In this document: in pieces, positions 23,227 through 31,281 of the stretch
How the letters are laid out: every line of letters starts with the position of its first letter
How positions within the stretch are numbered: the stretch's first letter is position 1
From: JAZREA01 sp045660545
Lineage (GTDB): Bacteria > Bacillota > Clostridia > Monoglobales > Firm-18
Direction: 5' to 3'
Assembly (NCBI GenBank): GCA_045660545.1
Contig: JAZREA010000014.1
Span: forward strand, 21,929 to 85,928
DNA: 64,000 nucleotides
The notes under the pieces: generated by a model
What the model was told of the DNA's origin: nothing
What the model saw: only the letters and a program-made list of their open reading frames with translations
The model's database searches: none
Program-made: the position numbers and the translations under genes

Positions 23227-25575
23227 TCAGCGCTTTTTCATCTCCACAACGGTAACGCCCGTTTCGCCCTCTCCGTACACGCCCAGGCGGAAGCTTTTAG
23301 CGCAAGGATTCTTTCTTAACATGTCGTGAATCCCTTTTCTCAGCACGCCCGTTCCCTTGCCGTGGATTATAGTTACTCTTTCAAGCCCTGCGAAGTACGC
23401 CTCGTCCAGGTACTTTTCTGCCGCAAAGAGCGCGTCTTCCAGCATCTGCCCCCTAAGGTCTATTTCCGATTTCACAGACGCGGTTTTAAGCACACTCGTG
23501 TAGCTTTTTGCCGACTGTTTTTTTGCAGAGCTGCCTTTTATAAGCCTCAGGTTTGATATGTTGGAAGAAATTTTTAATATCCCCACCTGTACCATAACCG
23601 ACCCGTCCGCCTTTGGCGGAGCGATAACAGTACCCTTCTGACCGATGTCTAAAAGCTCCACCTCGTTCCCTGCAATAAGCTTTTTTGGTATCTCTGTGTT
23701 TTCTATCGGGCGCGCGATTTGCTCTTTGTCTTTTAGCTTTTTGTTTATGTTGGTCTTCGCCTCGTTCAGAGCACGGTTCATTTCCTGCTCCGACTCCATT
23801 TTTCTTGCCTTTTTTATTTCTGCGATAATCTGCTCGGCTTCTTGCTTTGCCTTTTCGAGTATCTTTTTGGCTTCTTTTTGTGCGTTTTCGTTGAGCTTTT
23901 CTTTCGCAAGACGAATCTTTTCTCTTTCCGTTTCCAGCTCGCCTTTAAGCTCTGCGATGTCGCGCTTGTATTTTTCCACCATCAGCCGCTCGTTTTCGGC
24001 CTCCATACGCGCTTTTTCAAGGTTGGAAATAACGTCCTCAAACTTAATGTTCTCTTCGCTTAACCTCTCTGCCGCGTTTTGTATAATGTATTCCGAAAGC
24101 CCCAGCCTCTTTGAAATCGCAAAGGCGTTACTCTTTCCCGGCACCCCGATTAAAAGCCTGTAAGTCGGCCGTAGCGAGTTAACGTCAAATTCGCAAGAAG
24201 CGTTTTCCACCCCGTCGGTTGTCAGCGCATAAAGCTTTATCTCGCTGTAATGCGTCGTGGCCACAGTAAGCGCGCCAAAGCTCTTTACAAATTCTAAAAT
24301 TGATGTAGCAAGCGCCGCCCCTTCCGTAGGGTCAGTTCCCGCCCCCAGCTCGTCAAAAAGCACCAGAGAGTTAGGAGTAACGTTGTTTAGTATGCTTACA
24401 ATGTTCGTCATATGTGCCGAAAATGTACTAAGGCTCTGCTCTATGCTCTGCTCGTCGCCTATGTCGGCAAAGATGTTGTCGAATACACAAATGTCCGTCC
24501 CGTCGGAGGCAGGAATGGCAAGTCCACACGCTGCCATAAGGCAAAAAAGCCCCACCGTTTTAAGAGTAACGGTCTTACCGCCCGTGTTAGGCCCTGTTAC
24601 TACAAGAGTCTTGAATTCTTTACCCAGACTAAGAGATATCGGCACAACAGTCTTCGGGTCTAAAAGAGGGTGCCTCCCCTTTTCAATAACCACATACCCC
24701 TTGTCATTAACCTTGGGCGTAATCGCGTTTTGCTTAATAGCCAGCTTCGCCTTCGCCATCAAAAAGTCTATTTCGCAAATCATCCTCTGGTTTACAAACA
24801 GCTCGTGTGACTTTTCAACGGCCTCGGCAGTCAGCTCACAGAGTATTTTTTCAATCTCGTTTTTTTCCTTGGCTTTTAGCTCGCGTATGTTGTTGTTTTC
24901 CGAAACGACAGAGCTCGGCTCGATAAAAACAGTAGAGCCGGTAGAAGACATGTCGTGAACGATACCGCCCACGTCCGAGCGGTGCTCTGCTTTAACGGGC
25001 ACAACGTACCTGCCGTCGCGAATCGTGATTATTGCTTCTTGCAGATACTTTTGGTATTTTTGGCTGTGAATCATCGAATTAAGACTTTCCCTGATTTTCG
25101 CGTGCGAATTCGCGATTTTTCGCCTTATGTTGTAAAGCTCGGGGCTCGCGCTGTCCGCCACCTCGTCCTCCGAAATAATGGATGAGTATATAGTCTCTTC
25201 AAGACGCCTGTTTTCAGTAAGCGAGTCAAACAGATATGACAAAACGTCAGGCTCGTCGTGGTATGCAATAAGCGAACGCGCAATTTTAAATACACGAGCA
25301 ATGTTTAAAAGCTCGCGGTTGTTCATAACTCCGCCCTTTTCCGCGCGCTTTAACGACGCGGTAACGTCTTTAAGCCCCGATATGTCGGGGTTAGACTTTT
25401 TCATAATAAGCGATATTGCGCAGTAAAGCTCATCTTGCATCTGGCGCACCTCGTCTATGTTGTCTGACGGTGCCAAAGATGTGGCTTTTTTGCTGCTGAT
25501 TTCGTTGGTAGTACATTCAGCCAGCATCTGTTGTATTTTATTAAATTCAAGTACATTTATATATTTTTGTTCCAA
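23227..25575 (-). CDS. mutS2: Endonuclease MutS2
   Basis: A MutS paralogue without mismatch role; in Firmicutes it suppresses recombination and, in Bacillus, splits collided ribosomes. 782 residues: core and clamp domains, ATPase with Walker A GPNTGGKT near residue 330 and the signature DIGDEQSIEQSLSTFSAHM, Walker B LVLFDELGAGTDPTEGAAL, a long coiled coil (about 515-625) rich in Glu/Lys, a KOW-like segment with GQKGTVIAPP, and a C-terminal Smr nuclease domain with IDLRGQMLEDAL and IIHGKGTGVLRKGI. Full length. Confidence 0.97.
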   Translation of the reverse strand: MEQKYINVLEFNKIQQMLAECTTNEISSKKATSLAPSDNIDEVRQMQDELYCAISLIMKKSNPDISGLKDVTASLKRAEKGGVMNNRELLNIARVFKIARSLIAYHDEPDVLSYLFDSLTENRRLEETIYSSIISEDEVADSASPELYNIRRKIANSHAKIRESLNSMIHSQKYQKYLQEAIITIRDGRYVVPVKAEHRSDVGGIVHDMSSTGSTVFIEPSSVVSENNNIRELKAKEKNEIEKILCELTAEAVEKSHELFVNQRMICEIDFLMAKAKLAIKQNAITPKVNDKGYVVIEKGRHPLLDPKTVVPISLSLGKEFKTLVVTGPNTGGKTVTLKTVGLFCLMAACGLAIPASDGTDICVFDNIFADIGDEQSIEQSLSTFSAHMTNIVSILNNVTPNSLVLFDELGAGTDPTEGAALATSILEFVKSFGALTVATTHYSEIKLYALTTDGVENASCEFDVNSLRPTYRLLIGVPGKSNAFAISKRLGLSEYIIQNAAERLSEENIKFEDVISNLEKARMEAENERLMVEKYKRDIAELKGELETEREKIRLAKEKLNENAQKEAKKILEKAKQEAEQIIAEIKKARKMESEQEMNRALNEAKTNINKKLKDKEQIARPIENTEIPKKLIAGNEVELLDIGQKGTVIAPPKADGSVMVQVGILKISSNISNLRLIKGSSAKKQSAKSYTSVLKTASVKSEIDLRGQMLEDALFAAEKYLDEAYFAGLERVTIIHGKGTGVLRKGIHDMLRKNPCAKSFRLGVYGEGETGVTVVEMKKR

Positions 25576-25845
25576 AGCTTTAAACCTCTTTCAAAAGTCT
25601 GTATCTATATAATACATATTATTTCCCAAAAATTCAAGAGCAAAAACCAAGACGATGAATTTGCATAAAGTAAAATAAATTTACCGCACAAAACCCTGTG
25701 GACAAATATGTCAGTAAAATCAAGTAGTCCACACGTTTATCCCAGTTATCCACAGGCACTTTATGTAAACCAAGTAACAAAAAGCGTAAACTTTTTACAA
25801 ATAGCCAAAAGTCCACTTTTCGTTGATATGACGCGGAAAAATAAA
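25576..25845. other. Non-coding spacer with DnaA-box-like sites
   Basis: No credible gene. Within 60 bp it has a perfect DnaA box TTATCCACA (25746-25754), a one-mismatch box in the other strand TGTGGACAA (25697-25705) and a two-mismatch TAGTCCACA (25725-25733). This is not next to dnaA or dnaN, so it is more likely a regulatory or titration site than the origin. Confidence 0.4.
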
Positions 25846-25868
25846 GATGCGCACATAACGTGCGCATC
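25846..25868 (-). terminator. Terminator of the DUF624 gene
   Basis: GATGCGCAC (25846-25854)/GTGCGCATC (25860-25868), followed on the minus strand by TTTATTTTT. Confidence 0.8.
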
Positions 25869-25881
25869 GTACAAACATAAT

Positions 25882-26712
25882 TTATTGTAGTTTTTTGTCC
25901 TCTTTTTCACGTTCTGCAATCGTTTCGGCGGGGATGTATAAATACCTGTCGATAATCGGGTCTGCCATGAAGTTTATAATGTAGTTTAGTATAGTTATTC
26001 CCACGGTAAAAGCTATCGTAAGCCCGATGGTTATGTTAAATAAATATAACACAAACGACAACCCTCCGACAATAATCAAAACAAAAAGGTTTCTCGGGAA
26101 GTGAGCAACAGTCATAATCAGCGAATCTTTCAAAATCGCTTTAAGGTCAAGCTCAAATGTCGTCATTATCGGGTAGATGTAAAAGTGCATCATAAAGTAA
26201 ATAAGCAGACAAACTGCCAAAAATCCCATGGGCAGGTAAATTATCTTGTGCTGCTGTGCCAGCTCGCCGTAAAACGCAAACCCGACAGAACCAAGATAGA
26301 TTAGCAAGGTGTCGACAACAAAAAGAATCGAGCTTTGTTTAATACATTCGATAACCTTGTCCTTGTAGTCGCTGAAAATCCATACGTGTCGCTCTCTTGC
26401 GTACGACCTGGTCAGGAAGGTAAGCCCCGGCATAATCACGCCAAAGCCGACAACCGAAAGGTAAATGGTACAAACCGTAAGGTATAATACCCCTTTTAGC
26501 GTAGCCAGCTCTCCTTTGCAAACCGCCGCGTACCCCAGCCACATAAAGAACAACACCGGCAGGCAGCATAAAAGGTGCAAAAGGTTGGTCTTGCATATCA
26601 TCCATAGCTTACGCCACAGTATGTCAAAAAATAACGGAAAGCGGGGGGTGTATTCTTTTTTCTCCACACCCTTTCCCGGTGTCCTTATACCAAATACATC
26701 AAAATAAGCCAT
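25882..26712 (-). CDS. DUF624 (YesL-like) membrane protein
   Basis: A 276-residue integral membrane protein with about five or six hydrophobic helices, of the DUF624/YesL family. The family hallmarks are an N-terminal FFDILWRKLWMICKTNLLHLLCCLPV segment, a GPG/ARERHVWIFSDYK region joining helices, and the HFYIYPIM stretch. Members commonly lie beside sugar ABC transporter genes and have no proven function. Here there is no sugar transporter alongside; the neighbour is the cobalamin adenosyltransferase gene 23 bp upstream, which may share a transcript. Confidence 0.85.
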   Translation of the reverse strand: MAYFDVFGIRTPGKGVEKKEYTPRFPLFFDILWRKLWMICKTNLLHLLCCLPVLFFMWLGYAAVCKGELATLKGVLYLTVCTIYLSVVGFGVIMPGLTFLTRSYARERHVWIFSDYKDKVIECIKQSSILFVVDTLLIYLGSVGFAFYGELAQQHKIIYLPMGFLAVCLLIYFMMHFYIYPIMTTFELDLKAILKDSLIMTVAHFPRNLFVLIIVGGLSFVLYLFNITIGLTIAFTVGITILNYIINFMADPIIDRYLYIPAETIAEREKEDKKLQ

Positions 26713-26735
26713 CTTAATTTTTCGCCTTTCTTTCG

Positions 26736-27248
26736 TTAATATTCGATGCCCTCACGGGCCTTTACGCCTTTGTCAAAGGGGTGCTTTATGCACTTTATTT
26801 CAGACACATAGTCTGCGTAGCCGTAAAGCGCCTCCGGTGCGTTTCTTCCCGTAAGGACAAGCTCTGTCTCCTCGGGCTTTTTTTCGATAATCTCTGTCAT
26901 ATACCCAAAGTCTGCTATCCCCAAATCGAGCACACAAAGCGCTTCGTCCAGCACCAAAAGGTCGCATTCCTCGTCGTATATTTTGCTCAAAGCGTCTAAG
27001 ATTTCCCGCTTTGCCACGAGCTTTTCCCCGTCGCTCATACAGGGGTAAAATTTGTCCGAAGACGATACCCGCTTTACCTTGACGCCAGCTTTTTTCATAA
27101 CATCAACCTCGGCACTTTCGGTAGCTTTTAAAAACTGATAAAATACCACACTTTTGCCGCGCCCTGCGCACCTTACGGCAAGCCCTGTTGCCGCGGAAGT
27201 TTTTCCTTTACCGTCTCCGGTATAAATATGAACAAGCCCGTTTGACAT
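26736..27248 (-). CDS. Cob(I)alamin adenosyltransferase, CobA/CobO type
   Basis: Adds the 5'-deoxyadenosyl group to cobalamin or cobyrinate. The 170-residue RecA-like protein has the P-loop GDGKGKTSAATGLAVR starting near residue 12, FYQFLKA, and the DLLVLDEALCVLDLGI Walker B stretch; the C-terminal GRNAPEALYGYADYVSEIKCIKHPFDKGVKAREGIEY is characteristic of the CobO/BtuR fold. The start is taken at ATG 27248, 5 nt after GGTGAT; an in-frame ATG 15 bp upstream lies in the ribosome-binding site. No other cobalamin gene is in the window, so it may serve salvage. Confidence 0.92.
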   Translation of the reverse strand: MSNGLVHIYTGDGKGKTSAATGLAVRCAGRGKSVVFYQFLKATESAEVDVMKKAGVKVKRVSSSDKFYPCMSDGEKLVAKREILDALSKIYDEECDLLVLDEALCVLDLGIADFGYMTEIIEKKPEETELVLTGRNAPEALYGYADYVSEIKCIKHPFDKGVKAREGIEY

Positions 27249-27299
27249 AAAAATCACCATCACAATAAAATTTTATCACAATATTCTGTAACAGTCAAA

Positions 27300-27887
27300 T
27301 TATAAGTCTTTAATAATGTGCGATATCCTTTTGTAAATTAAGAATGTAATCAGCGAGCAAAGCACTCCCTTTAATAAAGTAAACGGTACGTTGAAAATCA
27401 AAAGACATTCAAAAAGAGAGTCTGCAGAAGGTAAAATCGCCTGATACATGGAAACAATAGTCTCCATAGGAATCATAAGCCTTGCGTACATAGGGTATGT
27501 TATGTAATAGTTTATCGGCAGGCTAAGTGCCGCCATGGAAACCGCACCGACCAAGGAGCCTATCATTGCGCCTTTTTTGGTTTTGTTGTATCTGTATATA
27601 TACCCTGCCGGCAATACAAAGGCCGCACCCATAAGGAAGTTTGCGAGCTCTCCAATCCCGCCTGTGCTTCCGTGAATCATTATGTTTGCGATGTTTTTTA
27701 TAAAGCAAACCGCCACTCCGTAAAACGGTCCGACTGCAAAGGATGCAATTAAAGCAGGCATCTCGCTAATGTCCGCTTTTATAAAAACAGGCATAAAAGG
27801 CACCGAAAAGTCAATAAACATCAGCACCACAGCAATAGCAGACAACATAGCTGTCACAACCATATTTTTAACGTTCGAATTTTTCAT
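27300..27887 (-). CDS. ribU: Riboflavin ECF transporter S component
   Basis: Substrate-binding membrane subunit of an energy-coupling-factor transporter for riboflavin. The 195-residue protein has about six helices; the second half contains GGIGELANFLMGAAFVLPAGYIYRY and the earlier FIKADISEMPALIASFAVGP, both typical of RibU. The specificity is strongly supported by the FMN riboswitch directly upstream. The shared EcfA/EcfT energising module is not in this window and must be encoded elsewhere. Confidence 0.94.
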   Translation of the reverse strand: MKNSNVKNMVVTAMLSAIAVVLMFIDFSVPFMPVFIKADISEMPALIASFAVGPFYGVAVCFIKNIANIMIHGSTGGIGELANFLMGAAFVLPAGYIYRYNKTKKGAMIGSLVGAVSMAALSLPINYYITYPMYARLMIPMETIVSMYQAILPSADSLFECLLIFNVPFTLLKGVLCSLITFLIYKRISHIIKDL

Positions 27888-27910
27888 GTTAACTACCTCC
27901 GTTTTGTGAA

Positions 27911-27942
27911 AAATAAAAAAACCGTGTATAAAAATACACGGA
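27911..27942 (-). terminator. Expression-platform terminator of the FMN riboswitch
   Basis: CCGTGTAT (27922-27929)/ATACACGG (27934-27941) followed on the minus strand by a T-run, placed between the aptamer and ribU. FMN binding is expected to favour this terminator. Confidence 0.85.
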
Positions 27943-27975
27943 GCGCTAAAAACAAGGGCATAAAATACCCATCAA

Positions 27976-28090
27976 CCTTCTTTCATCCGGACTATACCGT
28001 CGGCTTTGGAGTTTCACCAAATCAGCTGTAATTTTTACAGGTCGCGGGCTTTAACCGCCGGTGAGGAATTTCACCTCGCCCCGAAGATTC
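27976..28090 (-). promoter_or_regulatory. FMN riboswitch (RFN element) controlling ribU
   Basis: On the minus strand the aptamer begins ATCTTCGGGGCGAGGTGAAA, continues with ACCGGCGGT, AGCCCGCGA, GATTTGGTGAAACTCC, AAAGCCGACGGTATAGTC and CGGATGAAAGAAGG. All conserved blocks of the RFN element are present, including the closing P1 stem ATCTTC/GAAGGT. It senses FMN and lowers ribU expression when FMN is plentiful. Confidence 0.97.
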
Positions 28091-28096
28091 AAGCCA

Positions 28097-28125
28097 ATTA
28101 TACTACCGGCCGAAATGTTTGTCAA
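28097..28125 (-). promoter_or_regulatory. Promoter of the ribU riboswitch transcript
   Basis: On the minus strand TTGACA (28120-28125) and TATAAT (28097-28102) are spaced 17 bp, ending a few bases before the aptamer. A possible divergent promoter for the small plus-strand gene overlaps it (TTGTCA 28119, TATAAA 28143). Confidence 0.85.
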
Positions 28126-28205
28126 TAACAAAAATTCCCAATTATAAATTATGGATAAAAAAGCAATAATATTACTGAAAATAAAATCCCGAAAGGAGTA
28201 AAAAT

Positions 28206-28382
28206 ATGTCAAAAGGCAGCTTCGTAACAGGAATAGTAACGGGAATGGCCGTGGGTATGGGGGCGGCGATGCTTGTAAATCCGATGGATGAAAAGGACCG
28301 AAAAAAGCTAAAAAAAAACACATCACAATTCTTCACAACAATAGGCGCGGTAGCAGACCGCGTCGTGGATATGTACAAATAA
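28206..28382 (+). CDS. Small hydrophobic protein (58 aa), YtxH-like
   Basis: A 58-residue protein with AAAGGAG 7 nt before the ATG. Residues 5-25 form a Gly/Ala/Val/Met-rich membrane-type helix (SFVTGIVTGMAVGMGAAML), followed by NPMDEKDRKKLKKN and an amphipathic helix. The layout recalls YtxH-type small membrane proteins of Firmicutes, but it is too short to be sure. A strong terminator follows at once, making it a single-gene unit, divergent from ribU. Confidence 0.7.
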   Translation: MSKGSFVTGIVTGMAVGMGAAMLVNPMDEKDRKKLKKNTSQFFTTIGAVADRVVDMYK

Positions 28383-28407
28383 ATTAAAAATCCGAATCAA
28401 AGTCAGG

Positions 28408-28441
28408 CGGCACGGGACAAATTAGTCCCGTGCCGTTTTTT
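28408..28441 (+). terminator. Intrinsic terminator of the 58-aa gene
   Basis: An 11-bp perfect stem (28408-28418 with 28425-28435) followed by TTTTTTG. Structured repeat copy 2 starts immediately after the T-tract. Confidence 0.92.
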
Positions 28442-28443
28442 GT

Positions 28444-28702
28444 GGGCGAACGAAAAATAGCGCAGATTGGACAAACTGAGCGAAAACAAGGCGTAAGCCT
28501 TGCTTTTCGGTTACCCGAAGACGTACGTTGGTACGTCGAGAGGCGAAGTTTGTTCAAAACACAATGCAATAAAAACAGAAGAAATTCGCGAAAAGGCGAA
28601 TTTCTCCCTTGAAAATTTAAATCATTTATAATTGGATGGAACAAATATGCTCTATCATACTTTTTTGGTGCATTGTGTGGTGTGTCCATTTTTCGAAAGC
28701 CC
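28444..28702 (+). repeat. Structured intergenic repeat, copy 2
   Basis: 259-bp copy with outer GGGC (28444-28447)/GCCC (28699-28702), GAAAAAT/ATTTTTC, ACAAACT/AGTTTGT, ACGTAC/GTACGT (an A-T where other copies have G-T or G-C), ACACAATGC/GCATTGTGT and GAAATTCGC/GCGAATTTC. The small CCC/GGG hairpin of other copies is replaced here by a private arm, CGAAAACAAGGC/GCCTTGCTTTTCG. TTTTG lies on both sides. It separates a terminator from the rny promoter. Confidence 0.85.
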
Positions 28703-28718
28703 TTTTGTATTTTTTTTC

Positions 28719-28747
28719 TTGACAATATGCATAAAAAATATTAAAAT
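28719..28747 (+). promoter_or_regulatory. Promoter of rny
   Basis: Perfect TTGACA (28719-28724), 17-bp spacer, TAAAAT (28742-28747). Confidence 0.75.
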
Positions 28748-28819
28748 ATAATAGTGCTGTATTAATTAATTTTTAACCAAATTTCTAAGATTATTAAAAA
28801 TAAAAAACGAAAAGGGGAG

Positions 28820-30382
28820 GTGTTTTCCATAGACCAACTTATAATTATTATTGTTGCATTTGTACTACTGATTATTGTCGGAGCTATATCATTCCGTATG
28901 GGTATATCATATAGAAAGAGAATTGCTGAGACCGAAATAGGCGGTGCTGAGCAGGAAGCTAAGAAGATAGTAAGTGAAGCTGCTGTCGACGCAGAAAATA
29001 AGAAGAGAGAAATTCTTATCGAAGCGAAGGAAGAAGCTCACAGGATGAGAATAGAATGGGACAAGGAAATTAAAGAACAACGTTCAGAGCAAATGAGGCT
29101 TGAACGTAGATTACAGCAAAAGGAAGAGTCCTTGGACAGAAAGCTCGAACAGTTAGAGCAAAAGGAAGAGGGCTTGGCAGAAAAGAGTAAACAGCTTGAC
29201 GCTAAAAGTGCCGAAATGGACCAGATTAAAGAGCGTCAGCTTGATGAACTCCATAAGATTTCCGGTATGACACGCGAGGAAGCAAAGGCAGAGCTTTTGC
29301 ACAACCTCGAAAGCGAAATCAGACACGAAGCAGCCATTATGGCTAAGGAAATTCAGGACAGAGCAAAGGAAGAGGCTGATAAAAAGGCTGCCGAGATTGT
29401 TGCAGGCGCTATCCAAAGGTGCGCAGCAGACCACTCCGCCGAGGCGGTTGTTTCTGTTGTCAGCTTGCCTAACGACGACATGAAGGGCAGAATCATCGGC
29501 CGTGAGGGAAGAAATATCCGTGCTCTTGAAACGTTGACAGGTATCGACTTTATTATCGACGATACGCCGGAGGCGGTTATCCTTTCGGGCTTTGACCCTG
29601 TAAGACGTGAGGTCGCAAGGCTCACTTTGGAAAAGCTTATTACCGATGGACGTATCCATCCTGCAAGAATTGAAGAAACAGTCGAAAGATGTCAAAAAGA
29701 GGTTGACGCAATTATCAAGCAGGAGGGCGAGCACGCTACATTCGAAACAGGCGTTCACGGCTTGCATCCTGAGATTGTTAAGCTTATCGGACGTCTCAGG
29801 TACCGCACAAGCTATGGCCAGAATGTTTTAAAGCATGCTATCGAGGTTTCGCATTTAGCAGGTATTATGGCAGGAGAGCTTGGTCAGGATATCGCAACTG
29901 CTAAGCGCGCAGGTTTGCTACACGACTTGGGTAAGGCGATTGACCACGAGGTTGAAGGTTCACACGCCGTTATCGGTGCAGACTTTGCGAAGAAGTATAA
30001 AGAGAGCGAAGTTGTTGTCCACGCTATTGCAGCACATCATGGCGATGTACAGCCAAACTCTGTTATAGACTGTCTTGTTCAGGCTGCCGACTCTATTTCG
30101 GCTGCAAGACCGGGTGCAAGAAGAGAAAATCTTGAAACATATATCAAGCGCCTTGAAAAGCTTGAAGAGATTGCAAATTCCTTCAACGGTGTTGAAAAGT
30201 CCTTTGCTATTCAGGCAGGACGTGAAGTCAGAATTATGGTTAAGCCGGACGTTATCAACGACGAGACTACTGTACTTATGGCAAGAGACATTGTTAAAAA
30301 GATTGAAGAAGAGATGGAGTATCCGGGACAGATTAAAGTTAACGTTATTCGTGAGCTTCGTTCCGTGGACTACGCTAAATAA
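28820..30382 (+). CDS. rny: Ribonuclease Y
   Basis: Membrane-anchored endoribonuclease that starts mRNA turnover in Firmicutes. About 520 residues: an N-terminal membrane helix (residues 4-26), a long Glu/Lys-rich coiled coil to about 205, a KH domain with GRIIGREGRNIRALETLTGIDFIIDDTPE, and an HD domain with the metal residues in LLHDLGKAIDHE and AIAAHHGD. The start is unclear. GTG 28820 sits inside the GGGGAGG site with no spacing, while an ATA codon at 28829 has ideal 8-nt spacing, so a non-standard start is possible. Confidence 0.96.
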   Translation: MFSIDQLIIIIVAFVLLIIVGAISFRMGISYRKRIAETEIGGAEQEAKKIVSEAAVDAENKKREILIEAKEEAHRMRIEWDKEIKEQRSEQMRLERRLQQKEESLDRKLEQLEQKEEGLAEKSKQLDAKSAEMDQIKERQLDELHKISGMTREEAKAELLHNLESEIRHEAAIMAKEIQDRAKEEADKKAAEIVAGAIQRCAADHSAEAVVSVVSLPNDDMKGRIIGREGRNIRALETLTGIDFIIDDTPEAVILSGFDPVRREVARLTLEKLITDGRIHPARIEETVERCQKEVDAIIKQEGEHATFETGVHGLHPEIVKLIGRLRYRTSYGQNVLKHAIEVSHLAGIMAGELGQDIATAKRAGLLHDLGKAIDHEVEGSHAVIGADFAKKYKESEVVVHAIAAHHGDVQPNSVIDCLVQAADSISAARPGARRENLETYIKRLEKLEEIANSFNGVEKSFAIQAGREVRIMVKPDVINDETTVLMARDIVKKIEEEMEYPGQIKVNVIRELRSVDYAK

Positions 30383-30400
30383 TTTGGTTAAATATTAAAA

Positions 30401-30436
30401 AACAGGAACATTGTTAAAATGTTCCTGTTATTTTTT
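30401..30436. terminator. Terminator between rny and the XRE regulator
   Basis: AACAGGAACA/TGTTCCTGTT stem followed by a T-run; AT-rich on both sides, between convergent genes. Confidence 0.85.
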
Positions 30437-30449
30437 ATTCCTTTTAGTT

Positions 30450-31052
30450 TTATTCCTTTGACCTTTTGATTTTAGACCACATAATAATTATCAGCTGCCC
30501 GGGTATGCACAGCGTGAACAAAAGCTGAGAACTAAACCCAAATGGCAAAAAGCTTATATAAACACAAGCCACAACCGACCACATAAGTAACGATATTATC
30601 CAGAAGTTAAACCTGGGGTTAAACCATATCGAGTTAAATATAAGCCATAGTATCAAAGAGACAGGCACAGCGTAAATAAACGCCAGCCAGTAAAGACCCG
30701 CCTTGTTAAGCACAAGGTAAGATATAACATATACCATAGTTGCAATCAGCCATACTAGGATAATGCTCATGCCTGTAATAAAAGCGTGGTTTTGGAGCCT
30801 TCTTTTTGTAACGGCCTTCTTTTTAAGCATAAATTTTTCGTGTTCTTCTGTCAGCAGATAGTCCACCGTTACGCTAAACAGGTCAGCTATGCTTTTTAGT
30901 ATAACTACGTCGGGGATAGAGTCTCCCCTTTCCCACTTGGACACGGCCTTGTCGGAATAGTTAAGCTTCTCTGCCAGTTCAAGCTGAGTCATTTTTTCCT
31001 TGCGACGAAGTTCGGATATATTTTTCGCTATAATTTTCTTAATGTCGTCCAT
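30450..31052 (-). CDS. XRE-family regulator fused to a membrane domain
   Basis: A 200-residue protein. Residues 5-65 form a Cro/C1-type helix-turn-helix (MTQLELAEKLNYSDKAVSKWERGDSIPDV) ending VTVDYLLTEEH. After a basic linker, residues 85-195 contain four hydrophobic helices. DNA-binding proteins of this build, common in Clostridia, are thought to sense signals at the membrane. Its target is unknown. A dyad in the divergent intergenic region (31169-31194) is a candidate operator that could also affect degV. Confidence 0.88.
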   Translation of the reverse strand: MDDIKKIIAKNISELRRKEKMTQLELAEKLNYSDKAVSKWERGDSIPDVVILKSIADLFSVTVDYLLTEEHEKFMLKKKAVTKRRLQNHAFITGMSIILVWLIATMVYVISYLVLNKAGLYWLAFIYAVPVSLILWLIFNSIWFNPRFNFWIISLLMWSVVACVYISFLPFGFSSQLLFTLCIPGQLIIIMWSKIKRSKE

Positions 31053-31168
31053 AACGCGACCTCCATTTCAGTAAAACAGGAGTCTGTACGAATTTTAATC
31101 TTATATATATTAATTGTAACACAAACTTTGCGATAATACAAGGATTTTTTGCACATATTCTACCGTGG

Positions 31169-31194
31169 GTAGAGTGGCCCCAAAAACACTCTAC
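31169..31194. promoter_or_regulatory. Candidate operator dyad
   Basis: A perfect 8-bp inverted repeat GTAGAGTG/CACTCTAC with a 10-nt centre lies between the divergent XRE and degV genes, just upstream of the degV promoter. No T-run follows, so it is not a terminator. Confidence 0.4.
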
Positions 31195-31215
31195 TGGCCG
31201 CTAAAACTGTTTAGG

Positions 31216-31245
31216 TTGAAAGAAATGTCGTATTTGTGCTAAAAT
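31216..31245 (+). promoter_or_regulatory. Promoter of degV
   Basis: TTGAAA (31216-31221), 18-bp spacer, TAAAAT (31240-31245). Confidence 0.6.
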
Positions 31246-31281
31246 ATACGCAAAAGTAAGTATTTATGGAGGTATCATATA

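Noticed and set aside
25697..25754. Chromosomal origin
   Set aside because: Only three boxes of mixed quality and no dnaA, dnaN or unwinding region nearby.
25708..25890. 60-codon open frame in the DnaA-box spacer
   Set aside because: No ribosome-binding site, odd composition, runs through a terminator and into the opposing gene.
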